DNA of 64,000 nt from Roseomonas gilardii (GCF_001941945.1 NZ_CP015583.1:3231501-3295500); one strand, 5' to 3'; shown: positions 27,370-37,063, numbered from the stretch's first letter. The notes: generated from the letters alone by a model not told the origin. Program-made: numbers and translations.

Positions 27370-28154
27370 GCCGCGCCCCGCTCTTCGCGGCGGCCCTCGG
27401 CACCGCGCTGCTGCTGGCCGGGCCCGCTTTGGCGCAATCGGTCTCGCTGGATCTCGGCCAGGCTGGCCAGCCCGGCGCCACCGCGCGCCTCGTGCAGCTC
27501 ACCGCGCTGATCGGCCTGTTGTCGCTGGCGCCGTCGCTGCTGGTGATGGTCACCGCCTTCGCGCGCATCACCATCGTGCTGAGCCTGCTGCGCAGCGCCA
27601 TCGGCGCGGCCAACGTGCCGCCGAATCCGGTGCTGATCGGGTTGTCGCTCTTCCTCACCTTCTTCGTCATGCAGCCGGTGGTGGAACGCGCCTGGGAGGA
27701 CGGCATCCAGCCGATGGTGGAGGGGCGGATCGGCGAGATGGAGGGGCTGGAACGTTCCGCCGAGCCCTTCCGCACCTTCATGGCCGCCAATGTGCGCGAT
27801 GGCGACCTGGCACTCTTCCTCGACCTCGCCGGCCTGGCGCCACCTGGGGACACATCGGGAGACACATCGGGGGAAGCGCCCGGCAAGACGCCCGCGCGGG
27901 CCGCCGAGGCGCCCTGGCGCGCGCTGGTGCCCGCCTTCATGGTCAGCGAGTTGCGGCGGGGGTTCGAGATCGGCTTCCTGGTCTTCCTGCCCTTCCTGGT
28001 GATCGATCTCGTGGTGGCCTCGCTGCTGATGTCGCTGGGCATGATGATGCTGCCGCCCAGCGCGGTGTCCCTGCCCTTCAAGATCATCTTCTTCGTGATG
28101 GTGGATGGCTGGCGGTTGATCTCCGAGAGCCTGGTGCAGGGCTTCGCGAATTGA
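27366..28154 (+). CDS. fliP: Flagellar type III export gate protein FliP
   Basis: 262 residues with a cleavable signal peptide ending PALAQ. Signatures: SLAPSLLVMVTAFARITIVLSLLRSAIG, FLVFLPFLVIDLVVASLLMSLGM and MLPPSAVSLPFKIIFFVMVDGW. In the periplasmic loop there is a low-complexity insert (GDTSGDTSGEAPGKTPAR) made by a short DNA repeat near 27848-27872. FliP forms the central export channel. Starts within the end of fliO. Confidence 0.95.
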   Translation: MSRAPLFAAALGTALLLAGPALAQSVSLDLGQAGQPGATARLVQLTALIGLLSLAPSLLVMVTAFARITIVLSLLRSAIGAANVPPNPVLIGLSLFLTFFVMQPVVERAWEDGIQPMVEGRIGEMEGLERSAEPFRTFMAANVRDGDLALFLDLAGLAPPGDTSGDTSGEAPGKTPARAAEAPWRALVPAFMVSELRRGFEIGFLVFLPFLVIDLVVASLLMSLGMMMLPPSAVSLPFKIIFFVMVDGWRLISESLVQGFAN

Positions 28155-28211
28155 GAGTGATTCATTTGCTTCCGGAATGAGAACCGGTCTTAACATCGGG
28201 GCCCGTACCAC

Positions 28212-28234
28212 CCTTGCCTCCCGGGAGGGCAAGG
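28212..28234 (+). terminator. Probable fliP terminator
   Basis: CCTTGCC at 28212-28218 pairs with GGCAAGG at 28228-28234 around a self-complementary CCCGGG centre, followed by TTATA. Only a short T-rich tail is present, so strength is uncertain. Confidence 0.5.
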
Positions 28235-28260
28235 TTATACATAATGTTATAACATAACCA
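28234..28260. promoter_or_regulatory. Palindromic AT-rich element upstream of the porin
   Basis: A perfect 12 bp palindrome ATGTTATAACAT (28244-28255) lies within a larger arrangement flanked by GGTTAT and ATAACC, 14 bp before the porin start. The core GTTATAACAT is identical to 8073-8082. It may be an operator or the promoter -10 region. Confidence 0.4.
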
Positions 28261-28269
28261 GGAAACCCG

Positions 28270-29679
28270 ATGCGTTCCAGCCTTCCTGTCCCTCGCCGGA
28301 GAGCGCGCCTGTCGCGTCTCCCCCTGCCGCCGCTCCTGGCCGCGTTGCTCGCCGCCGGCACCGTCGCCGGTCCCGCCAGGGCGGATGACGTGCCCGGACA
28401 GCAGGGGGCGCCGGAGCCAGCCTGCGAGGACGGGGTGAGCCTCACCCCGGGTGCCTGCCTGGAAGGTCAGGTGCTGCTGGACAGCTTCGCCAATACCCGG
28501 GGCGGCGTGCATCGCGGCGTCGCGGCGCTGGGCCAGCTTTCGCTGGGGGTGGACCTCGATCTCGGCACGCTGGCGGGCTGGGAGGGCTGGACCGCCCGCG
28601 CCTCGGCCTATGGCATCCTCGGGCGGCAGCCATCGCCGAGCCTGATCGGCAGCCTCGCCTCGCTCAGCAATGCGGAGGCCGTGCCGACCTTCCGCCTGTC
28701 CGAACTCTGGGTGCAGCGGGAGGTGGAGGGGATCGGCTCCCTGCGCATCGGCCAGATCGCGGCGGATACCGAGTTCTTCACCGCCTCCGCGGCGGGCAAC
28801 CTCACCAACGGCACCTTCGGCTGGCCGATGGGCATCTCCTATGCCCTGCCCTCGGGCGGTCCGGGCTATCCCTTCGCCGCGCCGGGCATCCGTCTCGCCC
28901 TCTGGGACCCGGAGAAGGGCAGTGGCTTCCGGGCGGCGATCATGACGGGCGACCCGGGCGGCAAGTACGGCGCCGGCACCGACCCCCAGCGGCACAATCG
29001 CTACGGCACGAACTTCTCCTTCGCCGGCGGCACCTTCTACATCGCCGAGGGCGTCGTGGGCGCGGCAGCACCGGAAGACAGCAAGCAGCGCCCCTGGGTG
29101 GCGAAGCTGGGCGCCTGGTACCACAATGGCGGCTTCGACGATCAGCGCGGCGATCCCGGCATCTATTTCGCCGAGCCCACCAGCACCAACACCTCGGTCG
29201 ATCCCCTGGCCAATGGCAGCGTGCCGCGCAAGCCGAACAACTACGGCCTCTACACGGTGGGAGAGGTGACGTTGTGGCGGGGCGAGACGTCGAACCTCGC
29301 CAGCTTCGCCCGCCTGTCCTTCACGCCCGGCGGGCGCAACCTGTTCGACTTCTACGGCGATGCCGGCCTCGCCTGGCACGGCCCCTTCGGGCGGAAGGAC
29401 GACACGGCCTCGATCGGCCTCGCCTATGCCCAGACCGGCGCCGCCGGCCGCGACCTGGACCGCGCGGTCCGGGCCCTGACCGGCCTGCCGCCGACCCGGG
29501 ACCGGGAGATGGTGCTGGAAGCGAACTACGAGGCCGCGGTCACCGACCACCTCGCCATCCGGCCCGGCGTGCAGTGGATCTCCCACCCCAATGCCGGCAT
29601 CCCGGACGAACGCTACCGCGACGATGCGCGCCTGCGCGACGCGGTGGTGCTGGAACTGCGCCTCGCCGCCAAGCTCTGA
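28270..29679 (+). CDS. OprB-type carbohydrate porin
   Basis: 469 residues with a signal peptide (basic start, hydrophobic core, PARADDVP cleavage region). The mature protein has the OprB pattern: alternating strands, LSELWVQREVEGIGSLRIGQIAADTEFF, PGIRLALWDP, GTFYIAEGVVG, AWYHNGGFDDQR and a C-terminal outer-membrane strand ending in RLAAKL. OprB porins admit sugars and polyols across the outer membrane. It stands alone; the palindromic element just upstream may control it. Convergent with eipB. Confidence 0.88.
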   Translation: MRSSLPVPRRRARLSRLPLPPLLAALLAAGTVAGPARADDVPGQQGAPEPACEDGVSLTPGACLEGQVLLDSFANTRGGVHRGVAALGQLSLGVDLDLGTLAGWEGWTARASAYGILGRQPSPSLIGSLASLSNAEAVPTFRLSELWVQREVEGIGSLRIGQIAADTEFFTASAAGNLTNGTFGWPMGISYALPSGGPGYPFAAPGIRLALWDPEKGSGFRAAIMTGDPGGKYGAGTDPQRHNRYGTNFSFAGGTFYIAEGVVGAAAPEDSKQRPWVAKLGAWYHNGGFDDQRGDPGIYFAEPTSTNTSVDPLANGSVPRKPNNYGLYTVGEVTLWRGETSNLASFARLSFTPGGRNLFDFYGDAGLAWHGPFGRKDDTASIGLAYAQTGAAGRDLDRAVRALTGLPPTRDREMVLEANYEAAVTDHLAIRPGVQWISHPNAGIPDERYRDDARLRDAVVLELRLAAKL

Positions 29680-29686
29680 CCGTGAC

Positions 29687-29719
29687 GGGCCGCCGGCTGG
29701 GCTGCCGGATGGGCGGCCC
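29687..29719. terminator. Hairpin between convergent porin and eipB genes
   Basis: GGGCCGCC at 29687-29694 is complementary to GGCGGCCC at 29712-29719. It fills the 49 bp between the two stops, so bidirectional termination is likely, though there is no T-run. Confidence 0.4.
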
Positions 29720-29728
29720 GCTCCGGGA

Positions 29729-30610
29729 TCAGCAGCGGCTCGGAACGGGGTCCAGCTTCTCCAGGGCCCCGTTCAGGGTGAACTCGCCGAAATCCATCTT
29801 CATGTCGTCGGCCACGCCATTGGCGTAGTAGCGCAGCCCCACCTCGTAGTCGGGCGAGGCGGCGCCGCCGGCATCCTTGCCGTCGGGCTTGCCGAAGAAG
29901 GCGATGCGCATCCGCCCGCTGCCCTGGTTGGCCAACAGCGGGAAGCGCGGCTTCTCCGGCGCCTTGCCGTCCCAGTTCAGGATGAAGGTGGTGCTGTCCT
30001 GCACCCCGTCCTCGCTGGTGCCGTCCATCAGCGGGGCGAGCATCATGCGGCGGCCTTCCACCGCCGTGTCGATCGCCTTGATGGTGTGCATCATCGGAAA
30101 GAGCGTGCCGGGCGGCATGCGGGCCTCGCTGGCCTGTGGCTGCTCGTAGCGGATGGTGCCCGAGCCGTCCGCCTCCCGCGTCGCCTCGCCCACCACGCGC
30201 TGGCTGACCGCCCCGCCGCTGCTCTGGGTCATGGAGAAGCGGAGGGTGCGGCCGTTCTTGCTCTCATAGGTCGAGTAGTCGGAGGCTGTGTCGATCTGCT
30301 GCCCATCCCGATTCAGGATGCGCAGCGTCAGGCGCTGGCGGGTGGTCCAGCCGTCGCAGGCGTCCAGCACCTCGAACAGCATGGCCCCCTGCACCCCGGC
30401 GACGTCGCTGTTCTCGCGTGTCTTCTCCAGGGTCAGGCGATAGGCCGCCCGGTGCGCCGCCATGTCCTGCACCCCCGGCAGATGGTCCGCGGCCGCGGCC
30501 GGGGGCTTCGGGGCCTGCGCCCCGGCCGGGAAGGCGACCAGGAGGCAGGGAGCCGCCAGCAGGGCCAGGGCCCCGAGGGGGGCGAGGCGCAGAACGGGGC
30601 GCAGACGCAT
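29729..30610 (-). CDS. eipB: EipB family periplasmic protein (DUF1849)
   Basis: 293 residues with a signal peptide ending about PAGAQA. DUF1849/EipB features: HRAAYRLTLEKTRENSDVAGVQGAML, the cysteine in LDACDGWTTRQRL, and a final cysteine at the C-terminus (PVPSRC). In Brucella EipB these two cysteines form a disulfide in a spiral beta protein needed for cell-envelope integrity. The start ATG 30610 has AAGGA eight bases upstream. It is 31 bp downstream of aspS on the same strand. Confidence 0.87.
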   Translation of the reverse strand: MRLRPVLRLAPLGALALLAAPCLLVAFPAGAQAPKPPAAAADHLPGVQDMAAHRAAYRLTLEKTRENSDVAGVQGAMLFEVLDACDGWTTRQRLTLRILNRDGQQIDTASDYSTYESKNGRTLRFSMTQSSGGAVSQRVVGEATREADGSGTIRYEQPQASEARMPPGTLFPMMHTIKAIDTAVEGRRMMLAPLMDGTSEDGVQDSTTFILNWDGKAPEKPRFPLLANQGSGRMRIAFFGKPDGKDAGGAASPDYEVGLRYYANGVADDMKMDFGEFTLNGALEKLDPVPSRC

Positions 30611-30641
30611 CGGGCGGTTCCTTCGTACAGCAGTTGCCAAT

Positions 30642-32519
30642 CTAGGCTTTCGCCGCGCCGCCGGAAGCCTCCGCCGCGTCCTTAGGTGTATCCTTCTGTG
30701 TCTCCCCCTGGGCAGCCCCGGGGACCGCGGGCTTCACGGAGGGCTTGGCCGGAGGAAGGTCGAGCCTGATCGACAGCTCCTTCAGCCGCGCCGGCTCCAC
30801 CGGGGCCGGGGCATGCATCATCAGATCCTCACCCTGCTGGTTCAGCGGGAAGAGGATGACCTCGCGGATGTTCGGCTCGTCGGCCAGCAGCATCACGATG
30901 CGGTCGATGCCCGGCGCCGAGCCACCATGCGGCGGGGCGCCGTAGCGGAAGGCGTTCAGCATGCCGCCGAAGCGGTCCTCGACCTGCTCGGCGGTATAGC
31001 CGGCGATCTCGAAGGCCCGGATCATGATGTCCGGCCGGTGGTTGCGGATGGCGCCCGAGGACAGCTCGATGCCGTTGCAGACGATGTCGTACTGGAAGGC
31101 CTTGATCTCCAGCGGGTCCTTCGAGTTCAGCGCGTCGAGCCCGCCCTGGGGCATGGAGAAGGGGTTGTGGGAGAAGTCCACCAGCCCCGTCTCCTCGTTC
31201 AGCTCGTACATCGGGAAATCGACGATCCAGCAGAAGCGGAACTCGTCCTTGGCGATCAGGCCCAGCTCCTCACCCAGCTTCGTGCGGACCTTGCCGGCGA
31301 ACTTGGGCGTCTCGTCCTTCTTGCCGGCGGCGAAGAAGACCGCGTCGCCCGGCTGCAGCCCGCAGGCCTCGCGGATCGCCTCGACGCGCCCGGCCTCCAG
31401 GTTCTTGGCGATCGGCCCCTTGGCGCCATCCGCCGCGAACTGGATGTAGCCGAGGCCACCCGCGCCCTCGGCGCGCGCCCATTCGTTCAGCTTGTCGAAG
31501 AAGCCGCGCGGGTTGCCGGCCGCGCCCGGCGCCGGCACGGCGCGCACGATGCCACCGGAGGCCGCGATCTTCGCGAAGAGGCCGAAGCCGGACTCCGCGA
31601 AATGCGCGGTGACGTCGGTGATCCTGATCGGGTTGCGCAGGTCGGGCTTGTCGGAGCCGTATTCCAGCATCGCGGTGTCGTAGGCGATGCGCGGGAAGGG
31701 CGCGGGCGTGACCTTGCGGCCGCCGCCGAACTCCTCGAACACACCGTGCATCACCGGCTCGATGGCGGCGAAGACGTCCTCCTGCGTGACGAAGCTCATC
31801 TCGAAGTCGAGCTGGTAGAACTCGCCCGGCGAGCGGTCGGCGCGCGCCGCTTCGTCGCGGAAGCAGGGCGCGATCTGGAAGTAGCGGTCGAAGCCCGCCA
31901 CCATGGCGAGCTGCTTGAACTGCTGCGGCGCCTGCGGCAGGGCGTAGAACTTGCCCGGATGGTTGCGGGCGGGAACGAGGAAGTCACGCGCGCCCTCGGG
32001 GCTGCTGGCGGTCAGGATCGGCGTCTGGAACTCGGTGAAGCCCTGGTCGATCATGCGGCGGCGGATGGAGGCGATGACGCCCGCGCGCAGCATGATGTTG
32101 CGGTGCTGCTTCTCCCGCCGGAGATCGAGGAAGCGGTAGCGCAGGCGCAGGTCCTCGGGGAACTCCTGGTCGCCCGCCACCTGGATCGGCAGCACCTCGG
32201 CGGCGGACTGGACCTCCAGCTCGCGCACGCGCAGCTCCACCTCGCCGGTCGGCAGCTTCGGGTTCACCGTGGACCCCTCGCGCATCACCACCTCGCCGGT
32301 CAGCGTCACCACGCTCTCGGGGCGCAGCGCGTCGGCGGCCTCGAAGACCGGCGAACCCTGGGCCACCACGCACTGGGTGATGCCGAAATGGTCGCGCAGG
32401 TCGATGAAGAGCAGCCCGCCATGGTCGCGCTTGCGATGCACCCAGCCCGAGAGCCGGGCGGTCTTGCCGGCATCGGCGGCGCGAAGGGCGCCGCAGTTGT
32501 GGGTGCGGTAGGCGTGCAT
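30642..32519 (-). CDS. aspS: Aspartyl-tRNA synthetase (probably non-discriminating, AspRS)
   Basis: 625 residues. The anticodon-binding OB fold begins [35 protein letters not shown]; class II motifs include [24 protein letters not shown] and the C-terminal [24 protein letters not shown], with a bacterial GAD insertion domain between. About 40 residues beyond the usual end form a Lys/Pro/Ala-rich tail (residues about 585-625). In bacteria lacking AsnRS such enzymes also make Asp-tRNA-Asn; that applies only if GatCAB is present. The frame is open upstream to 32759, but conservation starts at 32519. Confidence 0.95.
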   Translation of the reverse strand: MHAYRTHNCGALRAADAGKTARLSGWVHRKRDHGGLLFIDLRDHFGITQCVVAQGSPVFEAADALRPESVVTLTGEVVMREGSTVNPKLPTGEVELRVRELEVQSAAEVLPIQVAGDQEFPEDLRLRYRFLDLRREKQHRNIMLRAGVIASIRRRMIDQGFTEFQTPILTASSPEGARDFLVPARNHPGKFYALPQAPQQFKQLAMVAGFDRYFQIAPCFRDEAARADRSPGEFYQLDFEMSFVTQEDVFAAIEPVMHGVFEEFGGGRKVTPAPFPRIAYDTAMLEYGSDKPDLRNPIRITDVTAHFAESGFGLFAKIAASGGIVRAVPAPGAAGNPRGFFDKLNEWARAEGAGGLGYIQFAADGAKGPIAKNLEAGRVEAIREACGLQPGDAVFFAAGKKDETPKFAGKVRTKLGEELGLIAKDEFRFCWIVDFPMYELNEETGLVDFSHNPFSMPQGGLDALNSKDPLEIKAFQYDIVCNGIELSSGAIRNHRPDIMIRAFEIAGYTAEQVEDRFGGMLNAFRYGAPPHGGSAPGIDRIVMLLADEPNIREVILFPLNQQGEDLMMHAPAPVEPARLKELSIRLDLPPAKPSVKPAVPGAAQGETQKDTPKDAAEASGGAAKA

Positions 32520-32827
32520 GGGAGGAAAACCCTGGATCATTCGAGAAGGGGAGGCAGGAAGGGCGGCGGGGCACGCCCTGTCAAGCCTTCCCACCCCCGC
32601 CACCGCCGGGAAATTCGGGCGGCGGGCCGGTGACGGGAGGGGTGCCGCCCCAGGCGAGCCCCGTCCGCAGGGGCCGGAGCCTGCCCCCGGGGCCCCGCCC
32701 ACCAGCTTCCGGGAACCACCCCCGGCAGGACGGGCCCGGGGCCGCCGCCCGCCCCACATGCCGGAACCGCAACGCTTCCTGCCGATGCCCGGTGGACCTT
32801 GCCCGGCACCCCTCCTAGAAGGAGCCG
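32520..32827. other. Intergenic region between divergent aspS and rnd
   Basis: 308 bp, very GC-rich, with the two promoter regions. Open frames here are extensions of aspS and its shadows. No conserved motif, repeat or RNA was recognised. Confidence 0.5.
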
Positions 32828-34012
32828 ATGAGCCGCCGTTCCACGCCGCCGGACCCCGCGCCCGTCCTGGTCACCGACACCGACGCCCTCGCCGCCCTCT
32901 GCGCCCGCCTGCGCGAGGAAGACTTCGTGACCGTGGACACGGAGTTCATGCGCGAGAAGACCTACTGGCCCGAGCTTTGCGTGGTGCAGCTGGCCGGCGA
33001 GCGCGACGTCGCGGTGGTGGACGTCCTGGCCCCGGGGCTGGACCTCGCCCCGCTGGGGGAGCTCCTGGCCGACGAGCATGTGGTCAAGGTCTTCCACGCC
33101 GCCCGGCAGGATGTGGAGATCTTCCTGCTCCGCTTCGGCGCCACGCCGCGGCCGATGTTCGACACCCAGATCGCCGCCATGGTGGCCGGCTTCGGCGACC
33201 AGGCCTCCTATGACAGCCTGGTCCGGGCCCTGGCCCATGCGCAGATCGACAAGGCCCACCGCTTCAGCGACTGGGCGGCCCGCCCCCTGTCCGCGGCCCA
33301 GATCGCCTATGCCGCCGCCGATGTGACGCATCTGCGCCGGGTCTACCGCGCTCTGCGCGACCGCCTGCAGCGCGAGGACCGGCTGGACTGGGTGGGGGAG
33401 GAGATGGCCGCCCTGACCGACCCGGCGAACTACCGCACCGATCCGGAGACGGTCTGGGAGAAGCTGCGCCCCCGCACCAGCAACCGCCGCTTCCTGGCCG
33501 CCCTGCGCGCCGCCGCCGCCTGGCGGGAGCGCGAGGCGCAGCGGGTGAACGTGCCGCGCCAGCGGCTGGTACGCGACGAGAGCCTGCTGGAGATCGCCGC
33601 CACCATGCCGCAGGACGCCGCCGCCCTGGCCCGGGCGCGCGGCGTGTCCGAGGGCTTCGCGCGCGGCAAGTCCGGCGCCGGGCTGCTCGCCGCCCTGGCC
33701 GAGGCCCGCGACCTGCCGGACGAGGCGCTGCCCGAGCTGGCGCGGGAGAAACAGGGGCCGCCGGCCTCCCCGGCGCTGGTCGCGCTGCTCAAGGTCCTCC
33801 TCGCCGCCAAGGCGGAGGAGCACAGCGTGGCACCCAAGCTGATCGCCAATGGCGAGGATATCGACCACATCGCCTGCCGGGACGGGGAGCAGGTCCAGGC
33901 CCTGTCCGGCTGGCGGCGCAAGGTTTTCGGCGAGGATGCCCTGGCCCTCTGCTCCGGCCGTCTCGCCCTGGGCGTGGACGGCAAGCGGATCCGCCTGATC
34001 CCGGCGCGCTGA
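32828..34012 (+). CDS. rnd: Ribonuclease D
   Basis: 394 residues. DEDD exonuclease motifs: [16 protein letters not shown] (Exo I), [14 protein letters not shown] (Exo II) and [13 protein letters not shown] (Exo III), followed by two HRDC-type helical regions. RNase D trims the 3' ends of tRNA precursors. The ATG at 32828 follows AGAAGGAGCCG. No partner gene is adjacent apart from divergent aspS. Confidence 0.94.
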   Translation: MSRRSTPPDPAPVLVTDTDALAALCARLREEDFVTVDTEFMREKTYWPELCVVQLAGERDVAVVDVLAPGLDLAPLGELLADEHVVKVFHAARQDVEIFLLRFGATPRPMFDTQIAAMVAGFGDQASYDSLVRALAHAQIDKAHRFSDWAARPLSAAQIAYAAADVTHLRRVYRALRDRLQREDRLDWVGEEMAALTDPANYRTDPETVWEKLRPRTSNRRFLAALRAAAAWREREAQRVNVPRQRLVRDESLLEIAATMPQDAAALARARGVSEGFARGKSGAGLLAALAEARDLPDEALPELAREKQGPPASPALVALLKVLLAAKAEEHSVAPKLIANGEDIDHIACRDGEQVQALSGWRRKVFGEDALALCSGRLALGVDGKRIRLIPAR

Positions 34013-34146
34013 AGCCCGCTCGCGAGGGCCGCCGGGCTCCATCCGCCCCCTGCGGCACCCTCCCGGCCAAACCTTCTTCCATCCGGCGCGTTGCTCGCCC
34101 GAGAGTCCGGGGAAGGTCCCCGGCCCAGGAAAGCGAGGTTCATGCC

Positions 34147-34383
34147 ATGGATGAGGACCGGATCATCGGCGCCGCGAAGCAGGGCGCCGGCCGCCTCCAG
34201 AGCGCCACGGGCGAGCTGCTCGGCGACAGCCGGATGCAGGCCCGGGGCGACTACTACGAGGCCGAGGGCCGCGCCGAGAACGCCCTGGGCGGCCTGGCCG
34301 ACACGATCCGCGAGCAGCCCCTGACCGCGGCCCTGATCGCGGTCGGCATCGGCTGGCTGATCGGGCGGCTTCGCATCATCTGA
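34147..34383 (+). CDS. CsbD-like small stress protein with C-terminal membrane anchor
   Basis: 78 residues. The N-terminal part DEDRIIGAAKQGAGRLQSATGELLGDSRMQARGDYYEAEGRAENALGG resembles CsbD/YjbJ proteins, with their helical GxxKQxxG pattern split here over two short stretches. The final LTAALIAVGIGWLIGRLRII is a glycine-rich membrane helix, a variant common in Alphaproteobacteria. Function is unknown beyond general-stress association of the family. Monocistronic. Confidence 0.8.
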   Translation: MDEDRIIGAAKQGAGRLQSATGELLGDSRMQARGDYYEAEGRAENALGGLADTIREQPLTAALIAVGIGWLIGRLRII

Positions 34384-34568
34384 CACGGACCGCCCGCGCC
34401 CATCCCTTCGAGGTGGGCGGGAGGGCGATGTCCCTCGCGGGGGAAGCCGGGTCGCGGGACGTGGGGTCCCACTCCGGCTTCCTGGCCCGGATGGCGGTGC
34501 GGGAACCGCGCATCCGGGCCATGCCGCGCATATCTTTTCCCGCGCATCCAGGACATTCCGGAGACATG

Positions 34569-34592
34569 CCCCGCGGAAAAGCGGGGTTGTTG
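34569..34592 (+). terminator. Possible terminator downstream of the CsbD-like gene
   Basis: CCCCGC-GGAAAA-GCGGGG followed by TTGTTG, about 185 bp after the stop. The stem is only 6 bp but GC-only. Confidence 0.4.
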
Positions 34593-34668
34593 CAGTTGTG
34601 AGAACGGTCCCATGCGCCGTTCCGCCGCATCGCGCGTTGCAGGCCATACCTTACCATGATGCGGCCCG

Positions 34669-36678
34669 ATGCCTGACCCATCCCCAGCGACCTCCGCGCC
34701 TTCCCTGGCCCCCGGCTCCGTGCCCGGCATCCCGGTTCCCTCCCCTACGGGCCAGGGTGCCCGGCAGATCCCTCCCCCGGCCCAGGTTCCCCCGCCCTAC
34801 AGCCCCGACCTGAAGCACCTGCTGACCATCGTGGTCGCCGTCGTGGTGATCAGCGCGCTCTATCTGGCGCGCGAGGTGCTGATCCCCATCACCCTGGCCA
34901 TCCTGCTGTCCTTCGTGGTGGCGCCGATCGTGGGCCTCCTGCGCCGCCTCGGCCTGTGGCGCACGCCCGCCGTGCTGGTGGCGGTGCTGCTGGCCATGGG
35001 CGTGATCCTGGTGCTGGGCAGCATCATCGGGTTGCAGATCGCCGGGCTGGCGCAGGACCTGCCGCGCTATCAGGCCACCATCCAGCAGAAGGTGGACACG
35101 GTGCAGGGCACCGCGCTGGGCTGGGTGAACGACTTCGTGCGGCAGATCGACCACGCCCAGCCCACCACCCCGCCCGCCGCCACGCCCGGCGAGGGCCCCC
35201 GGCCGATGCCGGTGGAGATCCAGCAGGGCCCGCCCTCGCCCATGGAGCTGGCGCAGCGGCTGCTCTCCCCGGTGCTGGGGCCGCTGGAGACGGTGTTCAT
35301 CGTCTTCATCGTCGCCATCTTCATGCTGATGCAGCAGGCCGACCTGCGGGACCGGCTGATCCGCCTCTTCGGCTCGGACGACCTGCACCGCACCACCGTG
35401 GCCCTGGACGACGCGGCCAAGCGCCTGTCGAAGTACTTCCTCGCCCAGCTCGCCATCAACGGCTGCTTCGGCGCGGTGGTGGCGGCCGGACTGTTCTTCA
35501 TCGGCGTGCCCAGCCCGCTGCTCTGGGGCATCCTGGCCGCGCTGTTCCGCTTCATCCCCTATGTCGGCGCGCTGCTGGCCGCCGCCCTGCCCATCGCGCT
35601 GGCCGCCGGCGTCGATCCCGGCTGGAACATGGTGATCTGGACCGCCGCCCTGTTCCTGGTGACCGAGCCCATCATGGGGCAGGTGGTGGAGCCGATGGTC
35701 TATGGCCACAGCACCGGCCTTTCGCCCGTCTCGGTGATCGTGGCGGCGATCTTCTGGACCTGGCTCTGGGGCCCGATCGGGCTGATCCTGGCCACCCCGC
35801 TCACCCTTTGCCTCGTGGTGCTGGGGCGGCATGTGGAGCGGCTGGAATTCCTCGACGTCATGCTGGGCGACCGGCCTGCCCTGACGCCGGCGGAGAACTT
35901 CTACCAGCGGATGCTGGCCGGTGACGCGGACGAGGCCCAGGCACAGGCCGAGAGCCTGCTGGAGGACCGGCCCCTCTCCTCCTACTATGACGAGGTGGCG
36001 CTCAAGGGCCTGCGGCTGGCCGCCAACGACGCGCAGCGCGGCGTGCTGTCCGAGGCCAAGCTGCAGCAGATCCGCGACACCACCGGCCTGCTGGTGCAGT
36101 CCCTGGCCGACCAGGAGGACCGTGACCCGCCCCCCACCGAGGAGCGCAGCGCGGTGGAGGAACAGAGCGTGGCGGAAAAGGCCCTCCCGCGCCGCGCCGC
36201 GCCCGCCGTACCGCTGCCGCCCAGGGACTCCTGGCCCGAAGCCTGGCGTGGCGAGGGTGCGGTGCTCTGCCTGCCCGGCCGCGGGCCGCTCGACGAGGCG
36301 GCCTCCGCCATGCTGGTCCAGATCCTGGGCCGGCACGGGCTGGGCGCGCGCCTGCTGCCACACGAGGCCGTCTCCCGCACCACGATCGGACGCCAGGATT
36401 TCTCCGGCGTGGCGATGATCTGCCTGTCCTACCTGGATATCTCCGGCAGCCCGGCACATCTCCGCTACCTGCTCCGCCGGCTGCGGCAGAAGGCCCCCGG
36501 CGCACCCGTCGTGGTGGGCCTCTGGGATGCACAGGACGAGGTGCTGCGCGACGCCGCCCTGCGCGGCGCCATCGGCGCGGAACACTACACCACCTCCCTC
36601 GCCGAAACCGTCACCGCCTGTCTGGAAACCGTCCGCGCCGCGAGCCACGCGCCGGACATGGCCCCGGCGGCGGAGTGA
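34669..36678 (+). CDS. AI-2E family (PerM-like) transporter with extra C-terminal domain
   Basis: 669 residues. After a Pro-rich N-terminus come paired membrane helices (HLLTIVVAVVVISALYLAREVLIP and following), a central soluble part, and the conserved LAINGCFGAVVAAGLFFIGVPSPLLWGILA, FIPYVGALLAA and WTWLWGPIGLILATPLTL blocks of the family. Residues after about 400 form a helical segment and an alpha/beta domain (VLCLPGRGPLDEAASAMLVQILG ... APVVVGLW) that looks like a flavodoxin- or cobalamin-binding-type fold. Family members export diverse small molecules, so the AI-2 name is only a label. Convergent with the enolase-superfamily gene across repeat copy 3. Confidence 0.87.
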   Translation: MPDPSPATSAPSLAPGSVPGIPVPSPTGQGARQIPPPAQVPPPYSPDLKHLLTIVVAVVVISALYLAREVLIPITLAILLSFVVAPIVGLLRRLGLWRTPAVLVAVLLAMGVILVLGSIIGLQIAGLAQDLPRYQATIQQKVDTVQGTALGWVNDFVRQIDHAQPTTPPAATPGEGPRPMPVEIQQGPPSPMELAQRLLSPVLGPLETVFIVFIVAIFMLMQQADLRDRLIRLFGSDDLHRTTVALDDAAKRLSKYFLAQLAINGCFGAVVAAGLFFIGVPSPLLWGILAALFRFIPYVGALLAAALPIALAAGVDPGWNMVIWTAALFLVTEPIMGQVVEPMVYGHSTGLSPVSVIVAAIFWTWLWGPIGLILATPLTLCLVVLGRHVERLEFLDVMLGDRPALTPAENFYQRMLAGDADEAQAQAESLLEDRPLSSYYDEVALKGLRLAANDAQRGVLSEAKLQQIRDTTGLLVQSLADQEDRDPPPTEERSAVEEQSVAEKALPRRAAPAVPLPPRDSWPEAWRGEGAVLCLPGRGPLDEAASAMLVQILGRHGLGARLLPHEAVSRTTIGRQDFSGVAMICLSYLDISGSPAHLRYLLRRLRQKAPGAPVVVGLWDAQDEVLRDAALRGAIGAEHYTTSLAETVTACLETVRAASHAPDMAPAAE

Positions 36679-36709
36679 GGCGCGAACGGTCCGGGCGCCG
36701 CACTTTGCG

Positions 36710-36756
36710 GTGACCCGCCCGGGGGCAAGGCCCTGCCTCGCCCCCGGGCGGGTCAC
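36710..36756. terminator. Long hairpin at the left edge of repeat copy 3
   Basis: A 17 bp perfect stem, GTGACCCGCCCGGGGGC against its complement at 36740-36756, plus inner AGGC/GCCT. It is the extended version of the first repeat hairpin and sits 31 bp after the transporter stop, so it may terminate both convergent genes. Confidence 0.55.
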
Positions 36757-37034
36757 CGCCAGGGACCGAAGCCGGTCCCCGGACCCCTGGCCTGAGTTGG
36801 CTCTGCGTGGCGGCCGTCAGCCTGCGGCCTGATCCTTGGGAGCGGGCGGAAATGTGGGGCTCCCAGAAAAAGGAAAACACCCTGTCCGCGCTGGCGGCAT
36901 CGGCAATCCGCCGGAGAGCATGGCTCTCCGGCGCGATCCGGCGTCAGCAGGCGCCAGCGAATGGGGTCCAGGGCGCGCAGCGTCCTGGCGGATAGGGGGC
37001 CCGGGGCGAAAGGCAGCGCCTTTCCCCCCGGGAC
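36719..37034 (+). repeat. Structured interspersed repeat, copy 3 of 3 (316 bp)
   Basis: Same orientation and order of elements as copies 1 and 2. The second hairpin GGGACCG/CGGTCCC, the 11 bp stem CGCCGGAGAGC/GCTCTCCGGCG (loop ATG), CCAGGGCGC/GCGTCCTGG and GAAAGGC/GCCTTTC are all kept, while the first hairpin is much longer (36710-36756). It lies 40 bp after the AI-2E-family gene and 29 bp before the stop of the enolase-superfamily gene. Confidence 0.85.
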
Positions 37035-37063
37035 AGCGAAACGCCCAAACCGGAAACGTATTT

